This document shows positions 8,945 to 16,292 of a stretch of 64,000 nucleotides of DNA, one piece after another. The translations under genes and the position numbers were made by a program. How positions within the stretch are numbered: position 1 is the first letter of the stretch; each line of letters opens with the position of its first letter. The notes beneath the pieces are model-generated. The model searched no databases and was not told where the DNA came from. It worked only from the letters and a program-made list of their open reading frames with translations. This DNA comes from Pseudomonas duriflava. GTDB lineage: Bacteria; Pseudomonadota; Gammaproteobacteria; Pseudomonadales; Pseudomonadaceae. The stretch lies in the NCBI RefSeq assembly GCF_007830155.1, contig NZ_VLKY01000011.1, positions 124,001 through 188,000 of the forward strand, written 5' to 3'.

Positions 8945-9844
8945 CTAGGCTGGAGTATTAGCTCCGCCAGGAACGCCGGTTTTGGCAAAGTTCGTCCAGT
9001 GGTTAATCATCTGGCTGGAAAGACTCTGCTGTACGCCGGACAAAGCGCCTTGGTTGCCCGTCACGCCATGGAAGCCTTTGAACAGATATTGCAGCTCAGC
9101 AGTATGGGACGCTAGGTAGGGGAAGAAGGCGGGTTTCAATAGCTGAGGTGCCGTGGGGTCAGCAAATTCGTAGGTGTACACAGGCACAAATTTACCCAGC
9201 ATGGCGCTTGAGATCGGGACTGGGCAGATGAATTTAGCGCGCCCGAAAAAGCTGGCGTAGTTCTCACCAACGTTTTCTGGGGGGGGCTGTTGAAGAACGG
9301 TTTGTTGAGCGATCCCAAACAACTTGGCACCACGCTCGCTGCCCAAAAATGCCTGCAGTACTGGTTTATAGTCGTCCATAGTCATCTTCCGACCCATCAT
9401 CAACTCGGCGAACCCGGCGAAGAAGGTTCCTTCGTTGCTGTTGAATCCGTTGATGACTGGTACCTGATTGAACTGGCCGCTGGTAAAGGCTTGCTTGAAG
9501 GTTGTGGGTATGATTTGTCCGTCTACGACGACTTGGGCAACCGGCATGTAATCTGGACCTTTCTCAAGAATCAGGTCCGCAGGTATTGCCAAGCTTGTTA
9601 GCAACAAGAGGTTCCTTCCAGGCCTGTACAGGCACGGGAGGCATCCAGCGCAGATCGCCTACGGGCGGTTTGGCAAAGGGGATCCCTTTGAAACTATGCA
9701 GTCCAGCTGCATCTTTCCTTTTACTGGGCCGCTGTCAGTGCTGACGAGCAGGGAGGCTTGCGTTTCAGTGGCTGATACAGAAGCAAGACCCGTCAGGGCG
9801 GCCCCTGCGGCAAGGCCTATCAATAGATGTTTTAGTGAGATCAT
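8945..9844 (-). pseudogene. Type-B carboxylesterase with large internal deletion
   Basis: The ATG at 9844 opens a signal peptide (LLIGLAAGAALTGLASVSA) and the start of a carboxylesterase ([10 protein letters not shown]). A frame change near 9695-9712 precedes [16 protein letters not shown], and near 9570-9590 the sequence jumps to a C-terminal region (EKGPDYMPVAQVVVDGQIIP) in the first frame again. The C-terminal part keeps the catalytic Glu region (NGFNSNEGTFF) and the catalytic His region (HTAELQYLF). The roughly 250-300 residues between, including the oxyanion loop and the GxSxG nucleophile, are gone. The frame ends early at a TAG just after GGANTPA. No active enzyme is possible. The divergent MarR gene may once have controlled it. 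Confidence 0.78.
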
Positions 9845-9979
9845 GTTTTTAGGACTTTAATGAAAACAACTTTTGCGCCTCGAGGCAGTTTTTAACGAAA
9901 GCGCACCCGGCGTGAGAGGTACATAAATCGAGTTTAATTGACAATATCAAGTAATTCGCAGTCGTCAATGAGAGGCTTT

Positions 9980-10471
9980 ATGGAAGAACGCATCGCCGAG
10001 CTTTTCGCAGATATCACCGACGCCTTTCAGGGTCGAATGAAGGATGCTGCTCATCTGGAATCAACAGGGCTAGCCCATTTTCAAGTGCGTGCGTTGGCGT
10101 TTGTCGCAAAGCGTCCTGAGGCGAGGCCGCGTGATTTGATTGAGCGCAGTGGTAGGGACCAGGCCCAGATCACGCGTGTCGTGCGGGATCTGGAAGAGCA
10201 TGGATTAATTGAGCGAAGCCCCGATCCGTTGGATCGTCGTGCAATCCTTTTGCGGCTTACCGCTCAAGGGAAAGAGGTCTATGATTTGCTCAATAGTCGT
10301 AGAAAAGTAGTCATCGCTCAGATGCTTAGGCATCTTGACTCGGCTCAACGAGCATTGCTGGTCGATATGCTGGCTAGAATGAAGCAGGGGCTGGCTAATG
10401 ATGCGACAGATTCGACGTTAAGCAATGAGCAGTCAGGAGCGGAAGATACGTCAGGCAGATCAGCGCCTTGA
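9980..10471 (+). CDS. MarR-family transcriptional regulator
   Basis: About 163 residues with a MarR winged helix: LAHFQVRALAFVAKRPEARP, recognition region GRDQAQITRVVRDLEEHGLI, wing RSPDPLDRRAILLRLTAQGK. The last 30 residues are a polar tail. I chose ATG at 9980 because AGAGG lies just upstream; in-frame starts at 9968 (ATG) and 9938 (TTG) would be longer but have no ribosome site. It is divergent from the deleted carboxylesterase across about 135 bases, so its former target may be lost. The gene itself looks intact. The ligand is unknown. Confidence 0.88.
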   Translation: MEERIAELFADITDAFQGRMKDAAHLESTGLAHFQVRALAFVAKRPEARPRDLIERSGRDQAQITRVVRDLEEHGLIERSPDPLDRRAILLRLTAQGKEVYDLLNSRRKVVIAQMLRHLDSAQRALLVDMLARMKQGLANDATDSTLSNEQSGAEDTSGRSAP

Positions 10472-10929
10472 TCTAATGATACTTGCCAGAAAACCTTTCT
10501 TTTTCCTTTGTAATAGCTGTTTTGTGTCGTCATTAAGCTGGTAGTCAAGCGGTTATCTTTATGAGGCAGAGGCGGGTAAAGCAAAGGTTTTTGTATAAGC
10601 GAACTAGCGGCGTTAGTTTCACCTATAAGACCTACCTATTTGAGGGGCGGAGGGCAAGGCCGTGCCGGTCCGGCCCTACCTTGAAAACGGGGTAAGTTTG
10701 TAACTCTCCCGTTGCCTCTGCCTGCCGTTTCCTGCTTTCGTCATATACCAGACGCTATTGTTAGCGATACTGAGCTAGTCACCTTAGATGTTTGACTTCT
10801 ACTGGCGCCATTAGGCTTTCTTCCAGCTATTGAAAGGAGGGATGAGTTCCAAGGGTTTCGTCTCAGATAGGTGCCACTGCTAGAGAAATATTCCTTTCGT
10901 CACCACAGCGTCAAGCTATGCTTTTCACA
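10472..10929. other. Intergenic before the yjf-type operon
   Basis: About 460 bases without a supported gene. It includes a short GC-rich patch (about 10640-10675) with local inverted repeats. The operon's regulatory boxes begin directly after it. Confidence 0.4.
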
Positions 10930-11006
10930 TTACATGTAAGATTTATAAATTCTTACATGTAATAATTGCGAAGCTGGCGTTTAGAGTCTATCTTGCTTAT
11001 ATGTAA
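10930..11006 (+). promoter_or_regulatory. Three palindromic boxes in front of the yjf-type operon
   Basis: TTACATGTAA occurs at 10930-10939 and 10953-10962, each copy itself a perfect palindrome. The two copies plus flanking GA/TC also form a larger inverted repeat around an AT-rich centre. A third copy with one mismatch, TTATATGTAA, is at 10997-11006, just before the first gene's ribosome site. Start-to-start spacings are 23 and 44 bases, about two and four helical turns. This looks like an operator array for a dimeric repressor overlapping the promoter. The regulator is not encoded next to it. Confidence 0.6.
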
Positions 11007-11022
11007 GGTTTTAGGAGGTCTC

Positions 11023-11679
11023 ATGCCTCGTAAGAAATTGCCGGATGATGGCATGGTTAAAACAGGTTCTGGCAAAGGCAAGACTACTGCTGACTATGTT
11101 CGCGAGATGCGCATGCGGTTGCGTGAGGCGGGCTTGGTCAAGCGAGAGTTCTGGATTCTTCCTGAGAACGTAAATGCCCTCCGGGGTATTGAGAAAGCGT
11201 TACGGCAGCCCTTTCTGGGCGACAAAATAAAACTGGAGAGTTTCATGACCGAGAGCACTAATTGGAGTATCAGCTCGCTACATAAAGCCCTGCTGGAACT
11301 TGATGTAGTGGAAAGGGGCGAGATTGTTCTGTCTATTGCCGAGGGGGCCGTACCCAGCATCAAGCTCACCATGACTGACTTTGGCGACCTGCCTATTTAT
11401 TTGGCAGTGTCCGGCGATCAAATCCTGGTTGATGCCACGTTGTTCGAGGTAGCCAAGGTCAAGGATGTTAATGAATTCAATAGTCTGCTCTTACGCAGCC
11501 GCGATATGTTTCCGCTGTCCTCTGTTGGGATAGAGCCGGTAGATGACCAGGAAATCTATTGCATGTTTGGCGCCTTAAGTGCGGCGTCGTCGCTGACCGT
11601 CATCGTTCAGGAAATCTACACCCTGGCTGAAAACGTGATTCGCGCAGCCGAAGCCTTCGAAGACCATATCAAGGCCTAA
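11023..11679 (+). CDS. yjfI: YjfI-type DUF2170 protein, first gene of the PspA operon
   Basis: A 218-residue soluble protein that I place in DUF2170 (E. coli YjfI). Its N-terminal 80 residues are basic (TTADYVREMRMRLREAGLVKREFWILPEN) and resemble a small DNA-binding or adaptor segment; the remainder is the acidic DUF2170 domain with FGDLPIYLAVSGDQILV. The ATG at 11023 is chosen because AGGAGG is ideally placed; the frame continues upstream without support. It is followed 26 bases later by the PspA gene and by five more genes on the same strand, so it begins an operon. Its biochemical role is not established; by context it belongs to an envelope-stress module. Confidence 0.85.
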   Translation: MPRKKLPDDGMVKTGSGKGKTTADYVREMRMRLREAGLVKREFWILPENVNALRGIEKALRQPFLGDKIKLESFMTESTNWSISSLHKALLELDVVERGEIVLSIAEGAVPSIKLTMTDFGDLPIYLAVSGDQILVDATLFEVAKVKDVNEFNSLLLRSRDMFPLSSVGIEPVDDQEIYCMFGALSAASSLTVIVQEIYTLAENVIRAAEAFEDHIKA

Positions 11680-11705
11680 CCCCTTAGTAACACCGGAGTG
11701 AACAA

Positions 11706-12410
11706 ATGAGCATTTGGAAGAAAGTAGTGACCGCATTTCGTGGTGGTGCTTCTGAAGTTGGCGAAGCGATTGTTGACAAGAACGCGATTCGTATCCTCGA
11801 TCAGGAAGTGCGTGATGCCGAGGCTGCGCTTCTTAGAGCCCGTAATGGTTTGGTCGAAATCAAGGCCAAGCACAAGCTCTCCCTGCAGCGTCTGGACGCT
11901 TTCAATAGCGATATTCAGAACTGGGAAGGCAAGGCTATGGCTGCGCTGAACAAGGGCGAAGAAGCGTTGGCAACCGAATGTGCCAACAAGGTGGCTGAAA
12001 TCGAGGCCCAGCGTAACCAGGAGCAGGCCCTGGCTGACCAGTTCAGCAAGCAGGTGGAAGTCCTGCATGGGCAGGTGCTTAAAGCGGAAGCGCAGATCAA
12101 AGGCCTCAAACAGCAGATCGAAATGGCCAAAGCACGCGAAACTGTGCAGAAGGCCCGTGTAGCTACCGCAGCCGCTACTGGCGGTGCCAATGGTGCGCTT
12201 GAGACAGCAGTGGATTCACTCGCCCGTATCAAGGCGCGTCAGGACGAACAGGACGCAAGGCTTGAGGCTGCTGAGGAGCTGGCCGGTGCCGCCAAGGGCG
12301 GCGATCTGGAGCGCCGCCTGCAAGATGCTGGTATAGGTTCTCAAGCGGGTAGCGGTGCCGATGTGCTGGCGCGCCTCAAGGCAAAACAGAACGCCGGCCC
12401 AGCGCAATAA
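11706..12410 (+). CDS. yjfJ: PspA/IM30-family membrane-stress protein
   Basis: A 234-residue PspA/IM30 homologue (E. coli YjfJ type). It starts with a short amphipathic region (SIWKKVVTAFRGGASEVGEA), then long charged coiled coils (about 25-150), typical of the ESCRT-III-like fold that polymerises on damaged inner membrane. The C-terminal third is Ala/Gly-rich and low in complexity. GGAGTG precedes the ATG. It sits between the DUF2170 gene and a rhomboid protease in a seven-gene operon. No pspF, pspB or pspC neighbour is present, so this is not the classical phage-shock operon. Confidence 0.9.
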   Translation: MSIWKKVVTAFRGGASEVGEAIVDKNAIRILDQEVRDAEAALLRARNGLVEIKAKHKLSLQRLDAFNSDIQNWEGKAMAALNKGEEALATECANKVAEIEAQRNQEQALADQFSKQVEVLHGQVLKAEAQIKGLKQQIEMAKARETVQKARVATAAATGGANGALETAVDSLARIKARQDEQDARLEAAEELAGAAKGGDLERRLQDAGIGSQAGSGADVLARLKAKQNAGPAQ

Positions 12411-12466
12411 CTGTAAAGAAGGGTAGGCGGGTCACACCGGATGCCCTTTTGCCTGCCCTGGGACAT

Positions 12467-13030
12467 ATGTCTTTGCGATTAGTAAAACGTTTTCAGGTTA
12501 TCGCTGCGCTCGCTGCCGTCATGGTGGGCGTACAGCTGGTAAACATGCTGACGGCCAACAGTCTTCTCTATCACGGCATCATCCCGCGAACTACCTATGG
12601 CCTTCAAGGTATCGTGTTCGCGCCCTTTCTGCATGGCTCAGTAGGGCATCTTGTGAGTAATTTGCCAGCCTTTGTAGTACTGAGTTGGCTGGTGTCGAGT
12701 GAAGGTCTGGGGCGGTACGTTCGGGTCTTTATCCTGATCGCAGGCCTAGGCGGTTTTCTGGTCTGGTTGGTCGGACGACCCAGTATTCACGTGGGTGCCA
12801 GTGGGCTGATCTTTGGGCTCTGGACATACGTACTGACACGGGCATGGTTCCAGCGCAGTCTTTTAAGCCTCCTCATTGCGGCCATTGCACTGGCGGCCTA
12901 TGGTGGGCTGATTTTTGGATTTTTACCTGTGCCAGGCGTTTCGTTTGAGTCACACATTATGGGGGCGATCGCAGGCATGTTGGCCAGCTGGCTCATGCAT
13001 TCCAGACGGCTAGTTTCTGGTTCGGCCTAA
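12467..13030 (+). CDS. Rhomboid-family intramembrane serine protease
   Basis: About 187 residues with six predicted membrane segments. The catalytic dyad is visible: HVGASGLIFG carries the GxSG serine in TM4, and ESHIMGAIAGM carries the TM6 histidine. The TM2 motif appears as HGSVGHLVSN. Rhomboids cleave transmembrane substrates inside the inner membrane. I chose ATG 12467 with GGGA four bases upstream; the frame extends to a TTG at 12449. The gene sits inside the operon, about 55 bases after pspA and 29 before the DUF2491 gene. E. coli has no rhomboid at this place in its yjf operon. The substrate is unknown; the neighbouring DUF350 membrane protein and the lipoprotein are candidates by position only. 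Confidence 0.87.
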   Translation: MSLRLVKRFQVIAALAAVMVGVQLVNMLTANSLLYHGIIPRTTYGLQGIVFAPFLHGSVGHLVSNLPAFVVLSWLVSSEGLGRYVRVFILIAGLGGFLVWLVGRPSIHVGASGLIFGLWTYVLTRAWFQRSLLSLLIAAIALAAYGGLIFGFLPVPGVSFESHIMGAIAGMLASWLMHSRRLVSGSA

Positions 13031-13059
13031 CGATTCCTCATCACAATAGGAGGTGTTTA

Positions 13060-13728
13060 ATGAGTTGGATAAAGCGAGCGCTCGGCATGGGGGCGCCACT
13101 TCCCAAGAATGACAAGACGGAAGGGGGAGCTATTACCAATGCAAGCCCCATGGGGCTAACGCGAGGGAGAATGATTTGTCTGGACAGCTCGCTAAAGCTG
13201 CTGCTCGACGGCCACTCCCATGTCACTGTTCCTGGCGATGAAAAAGTCTGGGCGGTCGGCAATATCGACTTGGGTCAGTCCATGCGTCTGCTGCGCTTCT
13301 ATCTGGATGACGAGGACTATTTTCTTCAGGTAGTCATGAATGGCCCAAGCAATGGCGACATTCAGGACATCATCTTGTTTGGCTATCACAGCGTGACCAC
13401 GATCAATAGTGAGCAAGAGTTGCTGCGTCTTTCGGGTCCCGGTGCCAAGCTGGGCATGCCGCGGTATGAGCTTGACGGTGAAGAGTACGGGCGCGAGTGG
13501 GGGAGCGAGGATGGTCAGACGGAGCTGACGCCTCTGCTGGAGTACGTTAAGAGCCCTGAGAAATCCTATCGCATCCGGCATAATTGCATGCTGTATGCAC
13601 GCGACATCGGCCTAGTCAATCGTCGGGAGTTTCTATTGCTCTCGGTAGAGGAGGACGAAGAGGGTGTCATCTCGCTGTCGACTGCAGTCGGCGTAACGCT
13701 GCAACCCACGGACCTGTCGGTCCTCTGA
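13060..13728 (+). CDS. yjfK: YjfK-type DUF2491 protein
   Basis: A 222-residue soluble acidic protein placed in DUF2491 (YjfK) by its features and operon position. It has a short basic N-terminus (SWIKRALGMGAPLPKN), then a beta-rich body (VWAVGNIDLGQSMRLLRFYLDDEDYFLQV) and a C-terminal region around SYRIRHNCMLYARD. There is no signal peptide or membrane segment. AGGAGG lies eight bases before the ATG, a strong translation site. The function is unknown; the family co-occurs with PspA-type proteins. Confidence 0.82.
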   Translation: MSWIKRALGMGAPLPKNDKTEGGAITNASPMGLTRGRMICLDSSLKLLLDGHSHVTVPGDEKVWAVGNIDLGQSMRLLRFYLDDEDYFLQVVMNGPSNGDIQDIILFGYHSVTTINSEQELLRLSGPGAKLGMPRYELDGEEYGREWGSEDGQTELTPLLEYVKSPEKSYRIRHNCMLYARDIGLVNRREFLLLSVEEDEEGVISLSTAVGVTLQPTDLSVL

Positions 13729-13740
13729 TAAGGAAATCCT

Positions 13741-14166
13741 ATGTTAGAAGCACTTCGTATATCCCTAAACGCCGGCGCGGTCACCGGCTTTGTTGTCTAT
13801 ATAGTCGTAGCCGTCATCCTGTTCGCTCTGTTCCAGCTTATCTATACCCGGCTTACGCCACATAAGGAGTTCGCGCTTATCCGCGAAGGCAATACTGCAG
13901 CGGCTATTGCCTTGGGCGGTTCGCTGATCGGCTTTGCCCTGCCAGCTAGCAACATCATCGCCTACAGCGTAAGCGTGCTTGATTTTGTGGTCTGGGTTGT
14001 GATTGCCGCCATTGTCCAACTGCTGACCTTTCTGGGTACAAGCCTTGTTGTAAAGGACCTTTCGGCCCGGATCGCTCGAGGCGAACTAGCGGCCGCCGTG
14101 TACTCGGCCTCGGTTGCGATCAGCATTGGCTTTATCAATTCCGCCTGCATGACCCCGTCGGCCTGA
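13741..14166 (+). CDS. yjfL: YjfL-type DUF350 membrane protein
   Basis: A 141-residue protein with four hydrophobic segments (about residues 13-35, 55-78, 82-103 and 118-138), matching DUF350, whose members consist of paired two-helix repeats. Polar residues between helices include LTPHKEFALIREGNTAAAIALGG. It starts 13 bases after the DUF2491 stop, with AAGGAA upstream. As the only multi-pass partner apart from the rhomboid, it may be the membrane anchor or channel-like component of the module. That role is inferred from context only. Confidence 0.85.
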   Translation: MLEALRISLNAGAVTGFVVYIVVAVILFALFQLIYTRLTPHKEFALIREGNTAAAIALGGSLIGFALPASNIIAYSVSVLDFVVWVVIAAIVQLLTFLGTSLVVKDLSARIARGELAAAVYSASVAISIGFINSACMTPSA

Positions 14167-14183
14167 GCCAGGAGGAGAATCGG

Positions 14184-14912
14184 ATGAGAAACCGTAGTTC
14201 CGTCAAACTGGTGCTGGCCAGTACCCTGCCGCTGGCACTTGCCGCGTGCGGCAATAAGGCGGATGACACCGCTACCTACAACGTGACAAAAACCTTCAGC
14301 ACGGTTCAGGAGTGCGCGGATACCCAGATACCGGTGGATATCTGCTCTGATGCCTACATGCAGGCCATGGCTGACCACAAGCGCATCGCGCCTACCTATG
14401 ATGATCAGGCCAGTTGTGATGCCGACTTCGTGGCCGACTATTGCCAGGTCACATCGGACGGTAAGTACATGCCTAAGCTCGGTGGCTTTGAACTGGCCAT
14501 GTCTGGAGATCTGCCCAGGCAGACCGTAGATCAGGTGGCTGCACAGAATAGTGGTGGCCATTTCGATAATCTACTGATGGGTCTTTTGATTGGCAATATG
14601 CTCAGTGGTCGGGGTGGTAACCACTATTATTCGCAGCCAATCTATCGGACGCGCGACAATCGGGGCAACTATTACAACTCGACCCTTTCTCGCCAGATCG
14701 AGCAGGGTAAGACTTTCAGTCGCTCGACCCAAGCCCGGACCAGTCCAACAAATTCCTATACATCGTCAACGCTGGGTAGGAGCTTGGGTAGAAGTTCCGG
14801 CAGCACGGGCTCTTCTGTATCGTCAACGATCTCGCGGGGAGGTTTTGGTAGCCAGGCGACTGCACGAAGCGGCTGGAGCGGCAAAAGCAGTGGTGGGTTC
14901 AGCAGTAGCTAA
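14184..14912 (+). CDS. yjfM: YjfM-type DUF1190 lipoprotein
   Basis: A 242-residue secreted lipoprotein. The N-terminus has a basic stretch, a hydrophobic core (VKLVLASTLPLALAAC) and a lipobox LAAC with Cys22, so signal peptidase II should process it. The mature part has four further cysteines in the first 80 residues (ECADT, DICSD, SCDAD, DYCQV), likely forming disulfides, and then a long Ser/Gly/Arg-rich tail that looks disordered. GGAGGAG precedes the ATG. The +2 residue after Cys is Gly, which does not indicate inner-membrane retention. The function is unknown. Confidence 0.84.
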   Translation: MRNRSSVKLVLASTLPLALAACGNKADDTATYNVTKTFSTVQECADTQIPVDICSDAYMQAMADHKRIAPTYDDQASCDADFVADYCQVTSDGKYMPKLGGFELAMSGDLPRQTVDQVAAQNSGGHFDNLLMGLLIGNMLSGRGGNHYYSQPIYRTRDNRGNYYNSTLSRQIEQGKTFSRSTQARTSPTNSYTSSTLGRSLGRSSGSTGSSVSSTISRGGFGSQATARSGWSGKSSGGFSSS

Positions 14913-14923
14913 GGAGCGGGGCC

Positions 14924-16081
14924 GTGAAAAAGATCAGTATCGAAGAACGCCCGAACTGGCGCGAAACCGTAGAGCGTGAGGGTTTCAACTTTCACACCAT
15001 TGATGGTGAACGTTACTGGGATGAGCGTGGCTACTACGAGTTTACGGAAGCGCAAATTACCCGTGATCTGGAAGAGCCAACCCGGGAGCTGCATGAGATG
15101 TGCCTGGACGTTGTAGACCGGGTTGTCAGCAGTGAGGAGCTTCTTTCAGGCTTGGCTATCCCATCTGAGTTCTTCGATCTGGTCCGGAACTCCTGGAGGC
15201 AGGGTCATCCGCATTTGTATGGGCGTTTTGATTTCGCCTATAACGGGACAGGGCCAGCCAAATTGCTGGAAGCCAATATGGATACCCCAACGTCACTGCT
15301 CGAGGCTGGTTCGATTCAACTCCTGTGGTTGGAAGACCAGATTGCGCGTGGCGTGCTGCCGGTTGAAGCAACCCAATTCAACACCATTGCCGAAGATCTA
15401 GTGCGGGCTTTTGCGGCTTTTCCAGTTGGAGGTGCGTTCTATTTTTCGGCCATGTCCGGCTCGGTTGAGGATCGCGGTACTACAGATTTTCTGCGTCGGA
15501 TGGCTGCCCATGCTGGAATCGACGCCCGACATATCAATGTGGAAGACATAGGTCTCACTGCCAAGGGCCGTTTCGTTGATCTGGAGGGGTGCTGGATCGA
15601 GCGACTCTTCAAGCTGCATGCCTGGGAACATATTTTCAATGAGGAGTTCGGCAGAGCAGTACCGGCCTGCGACACGCAATTTGTGGAGCCTGCCTGGAAG
15701 GCTGTCATCAGCAATAAGGGTATTCTTCCACTGTTATGGAAGTTTAATGAGGGCCACCCTAACCTGTTACCGGCTTATGTCGACAGCAATCCCAAGAATC
15801 CTGTGCCCAAGGGCTGGGTGCGTAAGCCCTTCTTTTCACGTGAAGGGGCCAATATCGAGATCCGCACCGATAAGGACCAGGTAGTAGTGGAGGACGGTCC
15901 CTATACCGATGCGCCCTATATTTTGCAGGCGTTTTCGCCGCTGCCACGCTTTGGCGATAGCTATACCCTGGTTGGTTCGTGGGTAGTGGCGGATGTGGCG
16001 TCAGGGATTGGGATTCGTGAGGACGACAGCCTTATTACCAAGGATTCGAGCCGGTTCTTGCCTCATGTCGTGCTTGGGTAA
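14924..16081 (+). CDS. yjfC: YjfC-type glutathionylspermidine-synthase-like ATP-grasp ligase
   Basis: A 385-residue protein resembling the C-terminal ATP-grasp synthetase domain of glutathionylspermidine synthase (YgiC/YjfC group). Signatures include LLEANMDTPTSLLEAG, WKAVISNKGILPLLWK, and VRKPFFSREGANIEIR near the ATP site, with a family-like C-terminus ending GIREDDSLITKDSSRFLPH. The amidase domain of the bifunctional enzyme is absent. The family joins a carboxyl group to an amine with ATP; for YjfC-type proteins the true substrates are unproven. The start is GTG at 14924 with AAGGAG upstream, 11 bases after the lipoprotein gene. It is the last gene of the operon. Confidence 0.86.
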   Translation: MKKISIEERPNWRETVEREGFNFHTIDGERYWDERGYYEFTEAQITRDLEEPTRELHEMCLDVVDRVVSSEELLSGLAIPSEFFDLVRNSWRQGHPHLYGRFDFAYNGTGPAKLLEANMDTPTSLLEAGSIQLLWLEDQIARGVLPVEATQFNTIAEDLVRAFAAFPVGGAFYFSAMSGSVEDRGTTDFLRRMAAHAGIDARHINVEDIGLTAKGRFVDLEGCWIERLFKLHAWEHIFNEEFGRAVPACDTQFVEPAWKAVISNKGILPLLWKFNEGHPNLLPAYVDSNPKNPVPKGWVRKPFFSREGANIEIRTDKDQVVVEDGPYTDAPYILQAFSPLPRFGDSYTLVGSWVVADVASGIGIREDDSLITKDSSRFLPHVVLG

Positions 16082-16097
16082 TCTGATGGCATAACAC

Positions 16098-16140
16098 TAG
16101 GCAGGCCAGGTAACAATATTTTCTAGGCCTGGATTGCCTA
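16098..16140 (+). terminator. Imperfect hairpin after the yjf-type operon
   Basis: TAGGCA plus CCAGG on the left pair with CCTGG plus TGCCTA on the right around a 2x2 internal loop. It lies 17 bases after the yjfC stop. No T-run follows, so termination is uncertain. Confidence 0.35.
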
Positions 16141-16250
16141 AAGCCGACTGAATACAAATAGGGAAGGGGTACTGCTGATGACTCAGAGCGTTGGCTGACT
16201 CTTACGCCTAGTTGTCAAACACGATACCGCTTCAGAATACGCTATGGAGC

Positions 16251-16285
16251 CAACCTAGGCTGATGACGACCATCAGCCTAGGTTG
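16251..16285 (-). terminator. Perfect 15-bp hairpin after the first GH5 gene
   Basis: CAACCTAGGCTGATG (16251-16265) and its exact reverse complement (16271-16285) flank the loop ACGAC, eight bases past the GH5 stop. It separates two convergent operons and can act in both directions. There is no obvious T-tract on either side. Confidence 0.65.
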
Positions 16286-16292
16286 AAAGTGG

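Noticed and set aside
10690-11022. Classical phage-shock promoter (PspF/sigma54) before the PspA operon
   Set aside because: No TGGCA-N7-TTGC type element or pspF gene is seen; the palindromic boxes point to another regulator.
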